Assembly: GCF_000383875.1 (NCBI RefSeq)
Contig: NZ_KB912884.1
Location: forward strand, 20,555-84,554
Direction: 5' to 3'
DNA length: 64,000 bases
From: Caldibacillus debilis DSM 16016
GTDB lineage: Bacteria > Bacillota > Bacilli > Bacillales > Caldibacillaceae
This document shows positions 28,743 to 38,062 of this stretch, in pieces (the first letter of the stretch is position 1; each line of letters opens with the position of its first letter). The notes under the pieces were generated by a model that saw nothing but the letters and a program-made list of their open reading frames with translations, searched no databases and was not told where the DNA came from. A program made the position numbers and the translations under genes.

Positions 28743-29711
28743 ATGCAACAGGAAAAATGCGTGATCGTCGGATGCGGTCCCTGCGGGATGGCATGCGCCA
28801 TTGCCCTTCAAAAGATCGGGATCAATCCTTTGATCATAGAAAAAGGAAATGTTGTCCATTCCATTTATCAGTTTCCGACCCACCAAACCTTTTTCAGCTC
28901 GAGCGACCGGCTGGCGATCGGGGATGTGCCCTTCATCACGGTGGAACGGAAGCCGACCCGGAATCAGGCCCTCGCCTATTACCGGCATGTGGCCGCGATC
29001 AAAAAATTGCGCATCCGGAAATATGAAGAAGTCTTGGAAGTGAAAAAGCGGGAGAACGGCCGCTTCTTCATCAGGACGACGAAGGGCGAATACGAGGCCC
29101 CATATGTCGTCATCGCCACCGGCTATTACGATCATCCGAACGAAATGGGGATCCCGGGCGAGCATTTGCCGAAGGTTTTCCATTATTTCAAGGAAGCCCA
29201 TCCCTTTTTCGACATGGACGTGGCCGTCATCGGCGGGAAAAATTCCAGCGTCGACGCCGCCCTGGAATTGCACAAGGCGGGGGCGCGGGTGACGGTTTTG
29301 TACCGCGGTTCCGGCTATTCTTCCCACATCAAGCCGTGGATCCTGCCGGAATTTGAGTCCCTCGTCCGGAAAGAGGAAATCCGGATGATTTTTCACGCCA
29401 ATGTCTTGGAAATTACGGAAGATGCGGTCATTTATGAGGTGAACGGCGAACGGAAGAAAATCAAGAACGATTTTGTTTTCGCGATGACCGGCTACCACCC
29501 GGACCATTCCCTGTTGCGGAAAATCGGCGTGGCGATCGACGAGGAAACCGGAAGGCCGAAATACCATCCCGACACGATGGAAACGAACGTGGAAGGCCTT
29601 TTTATTGCCGGCGTGATCGCGGCGGGAAACAACGCCAATGAGATCTTTATCGAAAACGGCCGGTTCCACGGCGATTTCATCGCCGGCGCCATCAAAGAAC
29701 GGGAAAAATAA
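28743..29711 (+). CDS. ypdA: Bacillithiol disulfide reductase YpdA (Bdr)
   Basis: YpdA is an NADPH-dependent flavoenzyme that reduces oxidised bacillithiol. The 322-residue thioredoxin-reductase-like protein has an N-terminal FAD motif (IVGCGPCGMA) with the reactive cysteine at C14, as in characterised YpdA/Bdr. An NADPH-binding motif follows near residue 165 (AVIGGKNSSVDAALEL), and a C-terminal FAD motif reads GLFIAGVIAAGNNANEIFIENGR. GAAGGAG serves the ATG at 28743. It follows gudB as in B. subtilis. Confidence 0.95.
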   Translation: MQQEKCVIVGCGPCGMACAIALQKIGINPLIIEKGNVVHSIYQFPTHQTFFSSSDRLAIGDVPFITVERKPTRNQALAYYRHVAAIKKLRIRKYEEVLEVKKRENGRFFIRTTKGEYEAPYVVIATGYYDHPNEMGIPGEHLPKVFHYFKEAHPFFDMDVAVIGGKNSSVDAALELHKAGARVTVLYRGSGYSSHIKPWILPEFESLVRKEEIRMIFHANVLEITEDAVIYEVNGERKKIKNDFVFAMTGYHPDHSLLRKIGVAIDEETGRPKYHPDTMETNVEGLFIAGVIAAGNNANEIFIENGRFHGDFIAGAIKEREK

Positions 29712-29986
29712 GCCGGGAGGAAAAACCGTTCGGGATCGCGAAAAAAGCCGGGGCATGCGGCTAAAAGGGCCCGGACGGGCGCCATCCGGCGAAGGGATCG
29801 AAGAAGGAGAAACCGGTCCCAGCGCGTGCTGCCGCTCCGGACGGCCATGTCCGCGGGAAGGGATCCTTCCGGTCATGCGGGCGGGCATCCGAAAAAAAAC
29901 GGGGCGGCCGGGGGCGCAAAGGGGAAGACCGGCGGGGCGGAAGGGCCGGGTCAAGGGAGGCGAAGGCGGAAGGGAACCGGTTGCCT

Positions 29987-30955
29987 TCATTGGAAAAATT
30001 CCTTGATTTTTTCCGGATCCTTTGTCCGTTCCAGCGCCAGCATCAGCTGGATCCTCGCCTTTTGCCCGTTCAGCCCGTTGGAAAAGATGATCCCCATCCT
30101 TTTCAATTGGGCGCCTCCCCCCTCATATTGGTAGACGTCCTCCACCGTTCCGTTGAAACAGCGGGAGACGAGGACGATCGGGATCCCCTCTTCCAGCAGT
30201 TTGCGGATCCCGGGAAGGACCTGCGGCGGGAGATTGCCCTGCCCCAGCGCCTCGATCACCAGTCCGTCGATCTTCATTTCGCTGAGGGCGAAGAAGAGGG
30301 ATGCGTCCATGCCCGCATAGGCCTTCAGCAATTCGACCCGCTTCGACAAGGCGTTCACGGGGATTTTTTTCCTTCCGATCGGCTGGTGGTGGAAGAGGAT
30401 CGCTTTTTTCGTGATGATGCCGATCGGACCGTATTGCGGGCTCTGGAAAGTGGACACGTTGCTTGTATGGGTTTTCGTGACGTTTTTCGCGCTGTGGATC
30501 TCATCGTTCAGCACGACGAGCACCCCTTTGTCCCTTGCCTCGTCGTGAACGGCCGTACGGACGGCGGCGATGAAGTTATACAGCCCGTCCGACCCGATTT
30601 CGTTGCTTGAACGCATCGCCCCGGTAACGACGATCGGGATGTCGGTGTCCACGGTTAAATCAAGGAAATAGGCCGTTTCTTCCAGCGTATCGGTCCCGTG
30701 GGTGATCACGGCGCCGTCGATCCCGTTTTTTTCGAGATGATGTTCGATGCGTTCCTTTAACATCAGCATTTCGCGTGGGGTGATGTGGGGCGAGGGCAGC
30801 TGAAAGGGTTCTTCGACGATCAAGTCCGCCAGATGGCCCGCCGCTTGGGCCGATTCCAGCAGCGGGTTCGTCCCCGACGGTTTCACTTCCCCCGAACGCT
30901 TGTCTTCATACATGGAAATCGTTCCGCCGGTATGGAGGATCAATATTTTTTTCAC
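29987..30955 (-). CDS. ansA: Type I L-asparaginase
   Basis: This enzyme hydrolyses L-asparagine to aspartate and ammonia. The 322-residue protein has both asparaginase threonine motifs: HTGGTISMYED at the N-terminus and HGTDTLEETA near residue 90, with the lysine in SAKNVTKTH. No signal peptide is visible, so a cytoplasmic type I enzyme is likely. It is on the minus strand, divergent from prsW. B. subtilis ansA is instead in the ansAB operon, so the position here is by local order only. The 275 bases between ypdA and ansA hold no gene that I recognise. Confidence 0.92.
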   Translation of the reverse strand: MKKILILHTGGTISMYEDKRSGEVKPSGTNPLLESAQAAGHLADLIVEEPFQLPSPHITPREMLMLKERIEHHLEKNGIDGAVITHGTDTLEETAYFLDLTVDTDIPIVVTGAMRSSNEIGSDGLYNFIAAVRTAVHDEARDKGVLVVLNDEIHSAKNVTKTHTSNVSTFQSPQYGPIGIITKKAILFHHQPIGRKKIPVNALSKRVELLKAYAGMDASLFFALSEMKIDGLVIEALGQGNLPPQVLPGIRKLLEEGIPIVLVSRCFNGTVEDVYQYEGGGAQLKRMGIIFSNGLNGQKARIQLMLALERTKDPEKIKEFFQ

Positions 30956-31026
30956 GATTTTCCCTCCTTCAAACTTTTACGCAGAGACTCGGAATCGAAA
31001 AAGCTGTTAGAGAAATGGGGTTTGCG

Positions 31027-31701
31027 ATGATTTCCGTCGTTTCCGCCGGGATTGCCCCCGGCCTGGCGCTCCTCAGCTATTTCTATTTGAAAGATGAATA
31101 TGAAAAAGAACCGGTTTTCCAAGTGCTGAAGACCTTTATCCTCGGCGCGGCATTGGTGTTCCCCATCATGTTTATACAATATGTCCTCGACTACGAGCAA
31201 GTTTTCCCCGCCAGGGTCTTGCGCGCCTTTATCGTTGCGGGGTTTTTGGAAGAATTCTTCAAATGGTTTTTTCTTTATTATACCGTTTTTAAATTCCGGT
31301 TATTGGACGAACCGTATGACGGCATCGTATACGGGGTCAGCATCTCCCTCGGTTTTGCCACCGTGGAAAACATCCTGTTCTTGATGGCGAACGGGATCCA
31401 GTACGCCCTCGGAAGGGCGGTCTTGCCGGTTTCCAGCCACGCCCTCTTCGGCGTCATCATGGGCTATTATTTGGGAAAAAGCGAATTTGCCGGGAGGGGA
31501 AAACCGGTCTATTTGGCATTGTCGGTCGTCCTTCCGATCCTTTTCCACGGCCTCTATGATTTGATTTTAACCTTTTTCCACTGGTATGTTTGGATGCTGC
31601 CTTTTATGCTGTGCTTATGGTTTTTGGCGATGTGGAAGGTTAAAAGGGCGAAGGCGGCGAAATTTTCCTATGGAAGCTCGAAAAAGAGCTTTACCGGATG
31701 A
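31027..31701 (+). CDS. prsW: Intramembrane protease PrsW
   Basis: PrsW performs site-1 cleavage of the anti-sigma factor RsiW in B. subtilis, activating sigma-W. From ATG 31027 the protein is 224 residues with seven to eight hydrophobic segments. It has the conserved AGFLEEFFKWF glutamate pair, EPYDGIVYGVSISLGFATVEN, SSHALFGVIMGYYLG and FHGLYDLI, whose E and H residues are required in the family. ATG 31015 would add four residues. It diverges from ansA across about 70 bases. No rsiW gene is in the window. Confidence 0.93.
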   Translation: MISVVSAGIAPGLALLSYFYLKDEYEKEPVFQVLKTFILGAALVFPIMFIQYVLDYEQVFPARVLRAFIVAGFLEEFFKWFFLYYTVFKFRLLDEPYDGIVYGVSISLGFATVENILFLMANGIQYALGRAVLPVSSHALFGVIMGYYLGKSEFAGRGKPVYLALSVVLPILFHGLYDLILTFFHWYVWMLPFMLCLWFLAMWKVKRAKAAKFSYGSSKKSFTG

Positions 31702-31770
31702 ACACGGGCCGGGATTCCGCCTCCCTCCGGTTTCCGGAAGCTTCCGCCGACGGCCGAAAACGGGCGGCCA

Positions 31771-31808
31771 AACCCGCAGGTCCTCCGAAAAGGGCCTGCG
31801 GGTTGTTT
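31771..31808 (+). terminator. Probable terminator after prsW
   Basis: AACCCGCAGG (31771-31780) pairs perfectly with CCTGCGGGTT (31795-31804). The T-tract is weak (GTTTCC). Confidence 0.6.
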
Positions 31809-32218
31809 CCGTTCCGCGTCCTTATTCGGCCGCCCCTTTACCCGCTCCGGCCAATCCGCCTGCGCCTTCTCGCCCCGGGTCCCCTCCCGCGCAAAACCGC
31901 TCCGCCCGTCTCATCCGACGGATGTCCCGCCGCCCGAATTCCCCTTTCGGGTCCCTTTTTCCGGCCCTTCCCATCATGGGCGCAAACGGACAAGATTGCC
32001 CGAAGAAAAGATTTTCGCGGAGGTCCACAGGGAACCTCTTTTTTTTTGAAAAAACATGTTTCGAGGATGTTTTCCCGGAAAACCGCATCCTTTCCTCGCG
32101 GGCGTTTAAAACGGTGTTCCCGGAAACATCCCCCTTTTTCGGAAGAAAAGGGAGAATAATTTTGCCAATCGGGAAAAAAATATAGCCATAAGCTGCCACA
32201 TACAACGGAGGGAAGGAT
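31809..32218. other. Gene-free spacer upstream of sleB
   Basis: No gene is recognised. CATACAA at about 32199-32205, close before sleB, resembles a sporulation sigma-G or sigma-E -10, with AATATAG about 13 bases upstream. sleB is a sigma-G gene in B. subtilis, so this is the likely promoter zone. Confidence 0.5.
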
Positions 32219-33061
32219 ATGCGAATCGGGAAATGGACGAAGCGTTTTGTCTTGCTTGCAAGCCTGTTGCTGTTGATTTTTTCGCAAATGCACGGAAACG
32301 AAACCCGCGCCTTTTCCAATCAAGTGATCCAAGTGGGCGCCGTCGGGGATGACGTGATCGAGCTGCAAGCGAGATTGCAATATTTGGGGTTTTATAACGG
32401 AAAAATTGACGGCGTGTTCGGGTGGAGGACCTATTGGGCGCTGAGGAATTTTCAATACGAATTCGGATTGAAGGTGGACGGTTTGGCCGGGACGAAAACG
32501 AAGGAAAAACTCGTGAAGGCATCCCGGTATGATGAACAATTTGTCAAAGAACAGATTCGGAGCGGGAGAAAATTTACTTACTACGGCGGCGTGGATTTGA
32601 ACAAGCAGACGGCGCCCTCGGGACAGGGGCAAAAGGCGCCTTCCGGGGGAAAGACGTCCGGAGGGCAGGCGGCGAAACCGACGGCGGTCAACGTTCCCGG
32701 CGGTTTTTCCCAAAACGATATCCAACTGATGGCCAACGCCGTTTACGGAGAGGCCAGGGGCGAACCTTATATCGGCCAGGTGGCGGTGGCCGCGGTCATC
32801 CTGAACCGTTTGGAAAGCCCGTCATTTCCCAACACGGTGGCGGGGGTCATTTTCGAACCGGGGGCCTTCACCGCGGTGAGCGACGGGCAGATTTGGCTCA
32901 CTCCGAATGAAACCGCAAAACAGGCCGTTCTCGATGCGATCAACGGATGGGACCCGTCCGGGAACGCATTGTATTATTTCAATCCGAACACGGCGACCAA
33001 TCCGTGGATATGGTCCCGTCCCCAAATCAAGAAAATCGGCAAACATATCTTTTGCAAATAG
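32219..33061 (+). CDS. sleB: Spore cortex-lytic enzyme SleB
   Basis: SleB is a lytic transglycosylase that degrades cortex peptidoglycan at muramic-delta-lactam during germination. The 280-residue protein has a signal peptide (about 1-32) and an N-terminal peptidoglycan-binding domain (about 38-102, GDDVIELQARLQYLGFYNGKIDG). A Gly/Gln/Ala-rich linker and a C-terminal Hydrolase_2 domain (about 165-280) follow, with the catalytic glutamate in VYGEARGEPYIGQVAVAAV. GGAGGGAAGG precedes the ATG. It forms an operon with ypeB. Confidence 0.96.
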   Translation: MRIGKWTKRFVLLASLLLLIFSQMHGNETRAFSNQVIQVGAVGDDVIELQARLQYLGFYNGKIDGVFGWRTYWALRNFQYEFGLKVDGLAGTKTKEKLVKASRYDEQFVKEQIRSGRKFTYYGGVDLNKQTAPSGQGQKAPSGGKTSGGQAAKPTAVNVPGGFSQNDIQLMANAVYGEARGEPYIGQVAVAAVILNRLESPSFPNTVAGVIFEPGAFTAVSDGQIWLTPNETAKQAVLDAINGWDPSGNALYYFNPNTATNPWIWSRPQIKKIGKHIFCK

Positions 33062-33072
33062 GAGTGACTGCC

Positions 33073-34428
33073 ATGCGAGGTGTTTTGATTGCAGCATTGA
33101 TCGTCCTTCTCGTCGGGACGGGCTACTGGGGCTACCAGGAGCATAAGGAAAAAAACGCCATCTTGATCAACGCGGAAAACAATTACCAGCGGGCCTTCCA
33201 CGAATTGACGTACAACATCGATATTTTGCACGATAAAATCGGAACGGCGCTGGCCATGAATTCCCGAAAGTCCCTGTCTCCCGCCTTGGCGGAAGTCTGG
33301 CGCATGACTTCCCAGGCGAACAGCGAGGTCGGGCAGCTTCCGCTGACCCTCGCCCCCTTCAGCAAAACCGAAGAGTTTTTGTCGCAAATCGGCGATTTCA
33401 CCTATAAAACCGCCGTCAGGGACTTGGAAAAGGAACCGCTGTCGGACGAAGAATACCAAATGTTGAAATCGCTCTATCAAAAGTCGGCGGAGATCCAGGA
33501 CGAATTGCGGAAAGTCCAATATCTGGTCTTGAACAACAGACTCCGATGGATGGATGTGGAAACGGCGCTGGCCACCGGGAAAGGGAACACGGACAATTCG
33601 ATCATCGACGGGTTTAAAACCGTTGAAGAAAAGGTCTCCGGCTATTCGGAAACTGATCTCGGCCAATTTTTATCCTCTTCCATCAAGAAAAAGGAGAAGG
33701 GATACAAAAATTTAAAAGGAAAGACGATTTCCAAGAAAGAGGCGGCGGCCATCGCGAAAAAGTACGCGAAAGCTTCGGGCGGCGCAAAGGTCAACGTGTC
33801 GGAAGGCGGAAAGGGGTCCGATTATGCGTTCTACAGCGTGACCGTTAAGGACCGGAGCGGGGAGACGGACATGGACATTACGAAAAAGGGCGGATACCCG
33901 ATTTGGATGATCAGGAACCGGGATGTGAAGGAGCAGAAAATCAGTTTAAACGAGGCGGGAAACAAGGCGGCGGAATTTTTGCAAAAGAACGGGTTCGAAA
34001 ACATGGAGATGCTGGAAAGCGCCCAATACGATCATGTCGGCGTCTTTACCTTCGTCGCGCGGGAAAAGAATGTCCGCGTGTACCCGGACGCGGTCAAAAT
34101 CAAGATCGGCCTCGATGACGGAAGCCTCATCGGCTTCTCCGCCGAAGAATACTTGGCTTCCCACAACACGAGGGAGATTCCGGAACCCGCCGTACAGGAA
34201 GCGGAGGCGAGAAAGCGGCTGAATCCGAATTTGAAGGTGATGGACCAAAGGTTGGCCATCATCCATAACGACGCCAACGAAGAAGTCCTTTGCTACGAAT
34301 ATTTGGGCGTCTTGGGGGACGACACCTACCGGGTGTTCGTCAACGCCGAGGACGGAACGGAAGAGAAGGTGGAAAAACTGCAAAACGCCGAACCGATTTA
34401 TGAAAATTTGATCAACGGAAAGGCATGA
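33073..34428 (+). CDS. ypeB: Germination protein YpeB
   Basis: YpeB is required for SleB stability and assembly in the spore and inhibits SleB until germination. The 451-residue protein has an N-terminal membrane anchor or uncleaved signal (about 2-20). A helical N-terminal domain containing NNYQRAFHELTYNIDILHDKIG and tandem PepSY-like domains (about 215-440) follow. The start has AGGAG nine bases before ATG 33073, eleven bases after sleB. A strong terminator follows. Confidence 0.96.
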   Translation: MRGVLIAALIVLLVGTGYWGYQEHKEKNAILINAENNYQRAFHELTYNIDILHDKIGTALAMNSRKSLSPALAEVWRMTSQANSEVGQLPLTLAPFSKTEEFLSQIGDFTYKTAVRDLEKEPLSDEEYQMLKSLYQKSAEIQDELRKVQYLVLNNRLRWMDVETALATGKGNTDNSIIDGFKTVEEKVSGYSETDLGQFLSSSIKKKEKGYKNLKGKTISKKEAAAIAKKYAKASGGAKVNVSEGGKGSDYAFYSVTVKDRSGETDMDITKKGGYPIWMIRNRDVKEQKISLNEAGNKAAEFLQKNGFENMEMLESAQYDHVGVFTFVAREKNVRVYPDAVKIKIGLDDGSLIGFSAEEYLASHNTREIPEPAVQEAEARKRLNPNLKVMDQRLAIIHNDANEEVLCYEYLGVLGDDTYRVFVNAEDGTEEKVEKLQNAEPIYENLINGKA

Positions 34429-34437
34429 AAGGATTTG

Positions 34438-34460
34438 CGGGCCGAAAGGCCCGTTTTTTC
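34438..34460 (+). terminator. Rho-independent terminator of sleB-ypeB
   Basis: CGGGCC (34438-34443), a GAAA tetraloop, GGCCCG (34448-34453), then TTTTTTC. Confidence 0.92.
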
Positions 34461-35089
34461 TTCCTCCGGCGGTGCTTGGCGGAGGCGGGCGAAAAAAAGC
34501 GAGAAGCCGTCCCGCGGAAAGGGTTGATAAATGCGCGGATGCCGGGGAATTTCGGTCTATCCGGGAGGCTGCGGTTCCCGTTCGTCGAATGACCGCCGCG
34601 GATGATGCCGGGGGCCTTGCCGGGCCCCATTTGGCACAAGACGGGTTCTATCCGCTAAGCCCAGGAAAGAGCTTCCGGTAATTCTTTCCGGGTCATTGCC
34701 GGAAAAAGGCTGCCACAAAAGCACGATTAGCCGTGAATTGGAACGTGGAACGGTCACCCGAATGAAATCAGCTAGGGCATCTCCAAGCCCACTTCCCGGA
34801 AACCGCGCAAATCCGCCATGAAGTATAGCGGCAGACTGCGGCGCCGAATTGAAATAGGGAAACCGGCGCCCTCGCCGATCTTGGGCATCGCCGCCTGAAC
34901 GGCCATGCGGGGGAGGCGTCCGCCGGCTTGCGGATACCGTCTCCGGGCGGGCCGGCGCCCCCGCCCATCCCGGACGCCCGTGGCTCGGGGAATGCCATTT
35001 CCGCCGATTTTAAAAAATTCTTTTTCTTTAAAAAAAGAAGTGCCATAATAATAAAGTAGACGATCCATTTTTTTGTGGGAGATGGGGAG
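34461..35089. other. Spacer between ypeB and ypfA with a transposase relic
   Basis: Apart from the IS30-like fragment (about 34663-34821) no gene is recognised. The last 60 bases are AT-rich (around 35010-35060) and probably hold the ypfA promoter, but no clear -35/-10 pair stands out. Confidence 0.55.
34663..34821 (+). pseudogene. Remnant of an IS30-family transposase
   Basis: In the frame read from 34711 the sequence gives C-H-K-S-T-I-S-R-E-L-E-R-G-T-V-T, which closely resembles the N-terminal helix-turn-helix of IS30-family transposases. The preceding residues (RKELPVILSGSLPEKG) are diverged, and downstream the frame runs into unrelated sequence and stops at 34819. No catalytic DDE region or inverted repeats are visible, so only a ~50-residue relic remains. 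Confidence 0.65.
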
Positions 35090-35749
35090 ATGTTACGAAT
35101 CGGAGATTTTTTGACGATCGAAATCCAGGAAGGCACCCGGCTGGAAAAGTTCCGCAGCAAAGTCGCCGACTTGGACGAAGAGTCCCTGTACATCGAATAT
35201 CCCGTCAATTTGCGGACGAACCGGACTTCCTTTCTGATGATCGGGACCAACATGCAAGTCTCCTTTACCAGGGACGACAGTTCTTATCTTTTTTTTACGG
35301 AAGTGACCGGGCGGGTGAAAAGGGAATTGCCCCTGCTGCAATTAAAACGGCCGGGGGATGATGAAATCCATCGCATCCAAAGGAGGGAATTCGTAAGGAT
35401 CAAATGGCCGGTGGACATCGCCGTCCATCCGATCCGGAATGAATTTTCCCCCTTTTGCACCGTGACCGACGACATCAGCGCCGGCGGGTTGTCCTTTTAC
35501 GCCCCGGCCTCGGTCCCTTTGGCCGAAAACGATCCGTTTATCAGCTGGATCGTTTTGCCGTTGCAATCGGGCTACCAATACTTAAAATTGAAAAGCGCCG
35601 TCGTACGAACGGAAAGAGCCAGGGAAAACGCCAATCTCCTTTCCGCCCAATTTTTGGAAAAAACCGCCCAGGAAGAGCAGCATCTGATGCGTTTTGTATT
35701 CGAAGTGCAATTGGCTCTCAGGCAAAAGGAAACCCGTTTCCGGGTATAA
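35090..35749 (+). CDS. ypfA: PilZ-domain c-di-GMP receptor YpfA (MotI/DgrA)
   Basis: The B. subtilis homologue binds cyclic di-GMP and then inhibits the flagellar motor by acting on MotA. The 219-residue protein has an N-terminal YcgR-like domain and a C-terminal PilZ domain. The c-di-GMP signature is intact: IQRREFVR (RxxxR) near residue 101 and DDISAGG (D/N-x-S-x-x-G) near 127. The start ATG 35090 follows GTGGGAGATGGGGAG. Only cheR among other chemotaxis or motility genes is in this window. Confidence 0.9.
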   Translation: MLRIGDFLTIEIQEGTRLEKFRSKVADLDEESLYIEYPVNLRTNRTSFLMIGTNMQVSFTRDDSSYLFFTEVTGRVKRELPLLQLKRPGDDEIHRIQRREFVRIKWPVDIAVHPIRNEFSPFCTVTDDISAGGLSFYAPASVPLAENDPFISWIVLPLQSGYQYLKLKSAVVRTERARENANLLSAQFLEKTAQEEQHLMRFVFEVQLALRQKETRFRV

Positions 35750-35794
35750 ATTTCGCAAATCGGCCGAACAATAGTAGAAAAAAGGTTTCAGGTG

Positions 35795-35980
35795 ATGGCT
35801 GTGGAAAGGGTGGAGCGCATTCTTTGGAAGCTGGCCGCCGTTCAATTGGTCCTGCTGCTTTTGTGTCAAATTTTGTTCCACCATTTTGACTTCTTTCCGG
35901 AATTGAAAAAACAATTGCACGTCGAAGGAGTCGGTGAACAAAATTTGACAGAAATCATCGAAACGGTAAATTCTCGGTAA
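35795..35980 (+). CDS. ypfB: Small membrane protein YpfB (DUF5359-like)
   Basis: This 61-residue protein has one hydrophobic helix (about 14-27: VQLVLLLLCQILFHH), a charged N-terminus and a polar C-terminal half. It matches the small protein that follows ypfA in Bacillus genomes, by size, topology and position. Function is unknown. The start is ATG 35795, with GTG 35792 adjoining and a moderate upstream AAAGG. Confidence 0.75.
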   Translation: MAVERVERILWKLAAVQLVLLLLCQILFHHFDFFPELKKQLHVEGVGEQNLTEIIETVNSR

Positions 35981-36006
35981 GCAGGTATAAATCCTGCTTT
36001 CTTTTA
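35979..36006 (+). terminator. Rho-independent terminator after ypfB
   Basis: AAGCAGG (35979-35985) pairs with CCTGCTT (35993-35999), followed by TCTTTTAT. The 5' arm overlaps the ypfB stop. Confidence 0.82.
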
Positions 36007-36070
36007 TGTTAAAATATTGATTGTTGATCGATTCTTTATGAAATACCAATTCATAGAAGCGGGAGGCAAT

Positions 36071-36778
36071 ATGACGAACCAACGGAGGATAGCGATCGCC
36101 ATCGACGGCCCCGCGGCGGCGGGGAAAAGCACGGTGGCCAAAATCGTCGCCAGAAAATTGAACTTTTTATACATTGACACGGGCGCCATGTACCGCGCGC
36201 TCACTTGGAAAGCCCTCAAAGAAAAGGTCGATGTCCGGGACGAAGAAAGGTTATACGAACTGCTGCGGCACACGGCCATCGAATTAAAGCAGGAGGGCGG
36301 CGCGCAAAGGGTGCTCGTGGACGGAAAGGAAGTGACGGAAGCCATCCGCTTGCCGGACGTCACCCGCAACGTCTCCGACGTTTCCAAACATGAACGGGTC
36401 CGCCGGGAAATGGTGAAAAGGCAGCAACAATTGGCGGAAAATGGCGGGGTCGTCATGGACGGCAGGGATATCGGCACCTGCGTTTTGCCGGAGGCGGAGG
36501 TGAAGATTTTTCTCTCCGCGAGCGTCGATGAACGGGCGAGGCGAAGGCATCTGGAAAATCAGAAAAAGGGCATTCCCTCCGATCTGGAACAATTGAAGAA
36601 AGAGATCGAAACGAGGGACCGAATGGATACCGAAAGGGAATTCGCCCCTTTAAGGAAAGCGGCGGATGCCGTGGAAATCGATACGACCGGAATCCCGATT
36701 GAAGGGGTGGTCGAAAGGATCATGGAAATCGCAAAAGAGAAACTCGGGCTTAATGAAAACGGGGAGATGAAGGGATAA
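36071..36778 (+). CDS. cmk: Cytidylate kinase
   Basis: Cmk phosphorylates CMP and dCMP with ATP in nucleotide salvage and pyrimidine supply. The 235-residue protein has the P-loop [11 protein letters not shown] (about 11-21) and the substrate segment [33 protein letters not shown] is the family's R-D-I-G signature, and RDRMDTERE lies in the lid. The chosen ATG has GGGAGG upstream; an earlier in-frame start would add 18 unrelated residues. In B. subtilis cmk likewise follows ypfB and precedes ypfD. Confidence 0.96.
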   Translation: MTNQRRIAIAIDGPAAAGKSTVAKIVARKLNFLYIDTGAMYRALTWKALKEKVDVRDEERLYELLRHTAIELKQEGGAQRVLVDGKEVTEAIRLPDVTRNVSDVSKHERVRREMVKRQQQLAENGGVVMDGRDIGTCVLPEAEVKIFLSASVDERARRRHLENQKKGIPSDLEQLKKEIETRDRMDTEREFAPLRKAADAVEIDTTGIPIEGVVERIMEIAKEKLGLNENGEMKG

Positions 36779-36878
36779 AATCCCAAGCATTTGTTCTTGA
36801 CAAGCAGGCCCGTTTTATAGGAAGTTAAAAGGAAGAAGATGCCACTGGCGTTGATTTAGGATGAAGGAGGAAATACAT

Positions 36879-38009
36879 ATGACCGAAAACATGAACGATA
36901 TCCCGATGAGGGAATATAAGGTCGGGGATACGGTCACCGGCCGGGTAACAAAAATAGAGGATAAACAGGTGTACGTCTCCATTCCCGATTCTAAAGCGGA
37001 CGGGATTATCCCGATCAGCGAGCTTTCCCCGTTACATATCGAAAAGCCCGCAGACGTGGTTCAAGAAGGCGACGAATTGCAGCTTGCCGTGATCAAAGTG
37101 GAAGAGGATCTCCTCATCCTTTCCAAGCGGAGGATTGACGCGGAAAAGGCATGGGCGGAATTGCAGGAGAAATTTGAAAAGGGCGAAGCCGTCGAAGGCG
37201 AGATCAAGGACATCGTGAAAGGCGGCCTCGTCGTCGATCTGGGCGTTCGCGGATTCGTCCCCGCGTCCCAGGTGGAAGACCATTATGTGGAAGATTTTTC
37301 CGGATATGTCGGGCGGACATTGCCCTTTAAAATCATCGAACTGGACAAGGAGAAAAACCGCCTGATCCTTTCCCACCGTGAGGTGGTTTTGGAAGAAAAA
37401 TTAAAGCAGAAAAAAGAACGGCTGGAAAGCTTGAAAGCGGGGGATATCGTCACCGGTACCGTCCGCAGGATCACCGATTTCGGGGTTTTTGTGGACATCG
37501 GCGGAATCGACGGACTCATTCATATTTCCCAATTGTCCCATCAGCATGTCGAACACCCGTCGGAAGTCGTTTCCGTGAACGACGAGATCCGCGTGAAGGT
37601 GTTATCCGTCGATCCGGAAAAAGAGAAAATTTCTTTGTCCCTGAAGGAAACGACGCCGGGGCCGTGGGAAAATATTTCTGAAAAGTTTTCCGCCGGCTCC
37701 GTGGTGGAAGGCACCGTCAAGCGGATCGTATCCTTCGGCGCCTTCGTGGAACTGATCCCGGGGGTGGAAGGGCTGGTCCATATTTCCCAAATTTCCAATA
37801 AACATATCGGCACCCCCAGGGAAGTTTTAAGCGAAGGGGACAAGGTGAAAGTAAAAATATTGAAAGTGGATGAAGAAAACAAACGGATCTCCTTGAGCAT
37901 CAGGGAGGCGGAGGAAAAGGTCGAAGAAACGGAATACGAGATTCCGCAGGAATCGAAAGGGTTTCAAATCGGCGAGATCCTCGGCGACAAGCTGAAGGAA
38001 ATCCAATAA
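36879..38009 (+). CDS. ypfD: S1-domain RNA-binding protein YpfD (RpsA-like)
   Basis: This is a ribosomal protein S1 homologue of Gram-positive bacteria, with four S1 domains in 376 residues (about 14-80, 98-165, 183-251 and 268-337). Each shows the S1 pattern, for instance ITDFGVFVDIGGIDGLIHISQ and IVSFGAFVELIPGVEGLVHISQ. It probably binds RNA or the 30S subunit; it is not essential in B. subtilis. AAGGAGG lies eight bases before ATG 36879. A terminator follows. Confidence 0.94.
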   Translation: MTENMNDIPMREYKVGDTVTGRVTKIEDKQVYVSIPDSKADGIIPISELSPLHIEKPADVVQEGDELQLAVIKVEEDLLILSKRRIDAEKAWAELQEKFEKGEAVEGEIKDIVKGGLVVDLGVRGFVPASQVEDHYVEDFSGYVGRTLPFKIIELDKEKNRLILSHREVVLEEKLKQKKERLESLKAGDIVTGTVRRITDFGVFVDIGGIDGLIHISQLSHQHVEHPSEVVSVNDEIRVKVLSVDPEKEKISLSLKETTPGPWENISEKFSAGSVVEGTVKRIVSFGAFVELIPGVEGLVHISQISNKHIGTPREVLSEGDKVKVKILKVDEENKRISLSIREAEEKVEETEYEIPQESKGFQIGEILGDKLKEIQ

Positions 38010-38024
38010 ACGGACGCTTTTTGC

Positions 38025-38062
38025 GGCCGCTTGCGACAGATTGGCAGGCGGCCTTTTATTTT
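38025..38062 (+). terminator. Rho-independent terminator after ypfD
   Basis: GGCCGCTTGC (38025-38034) pairs with GCAGGCGGCC (38044-38053) with one G-T wobble, followed by TTTTATTTTT. Confidence 0.85.
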
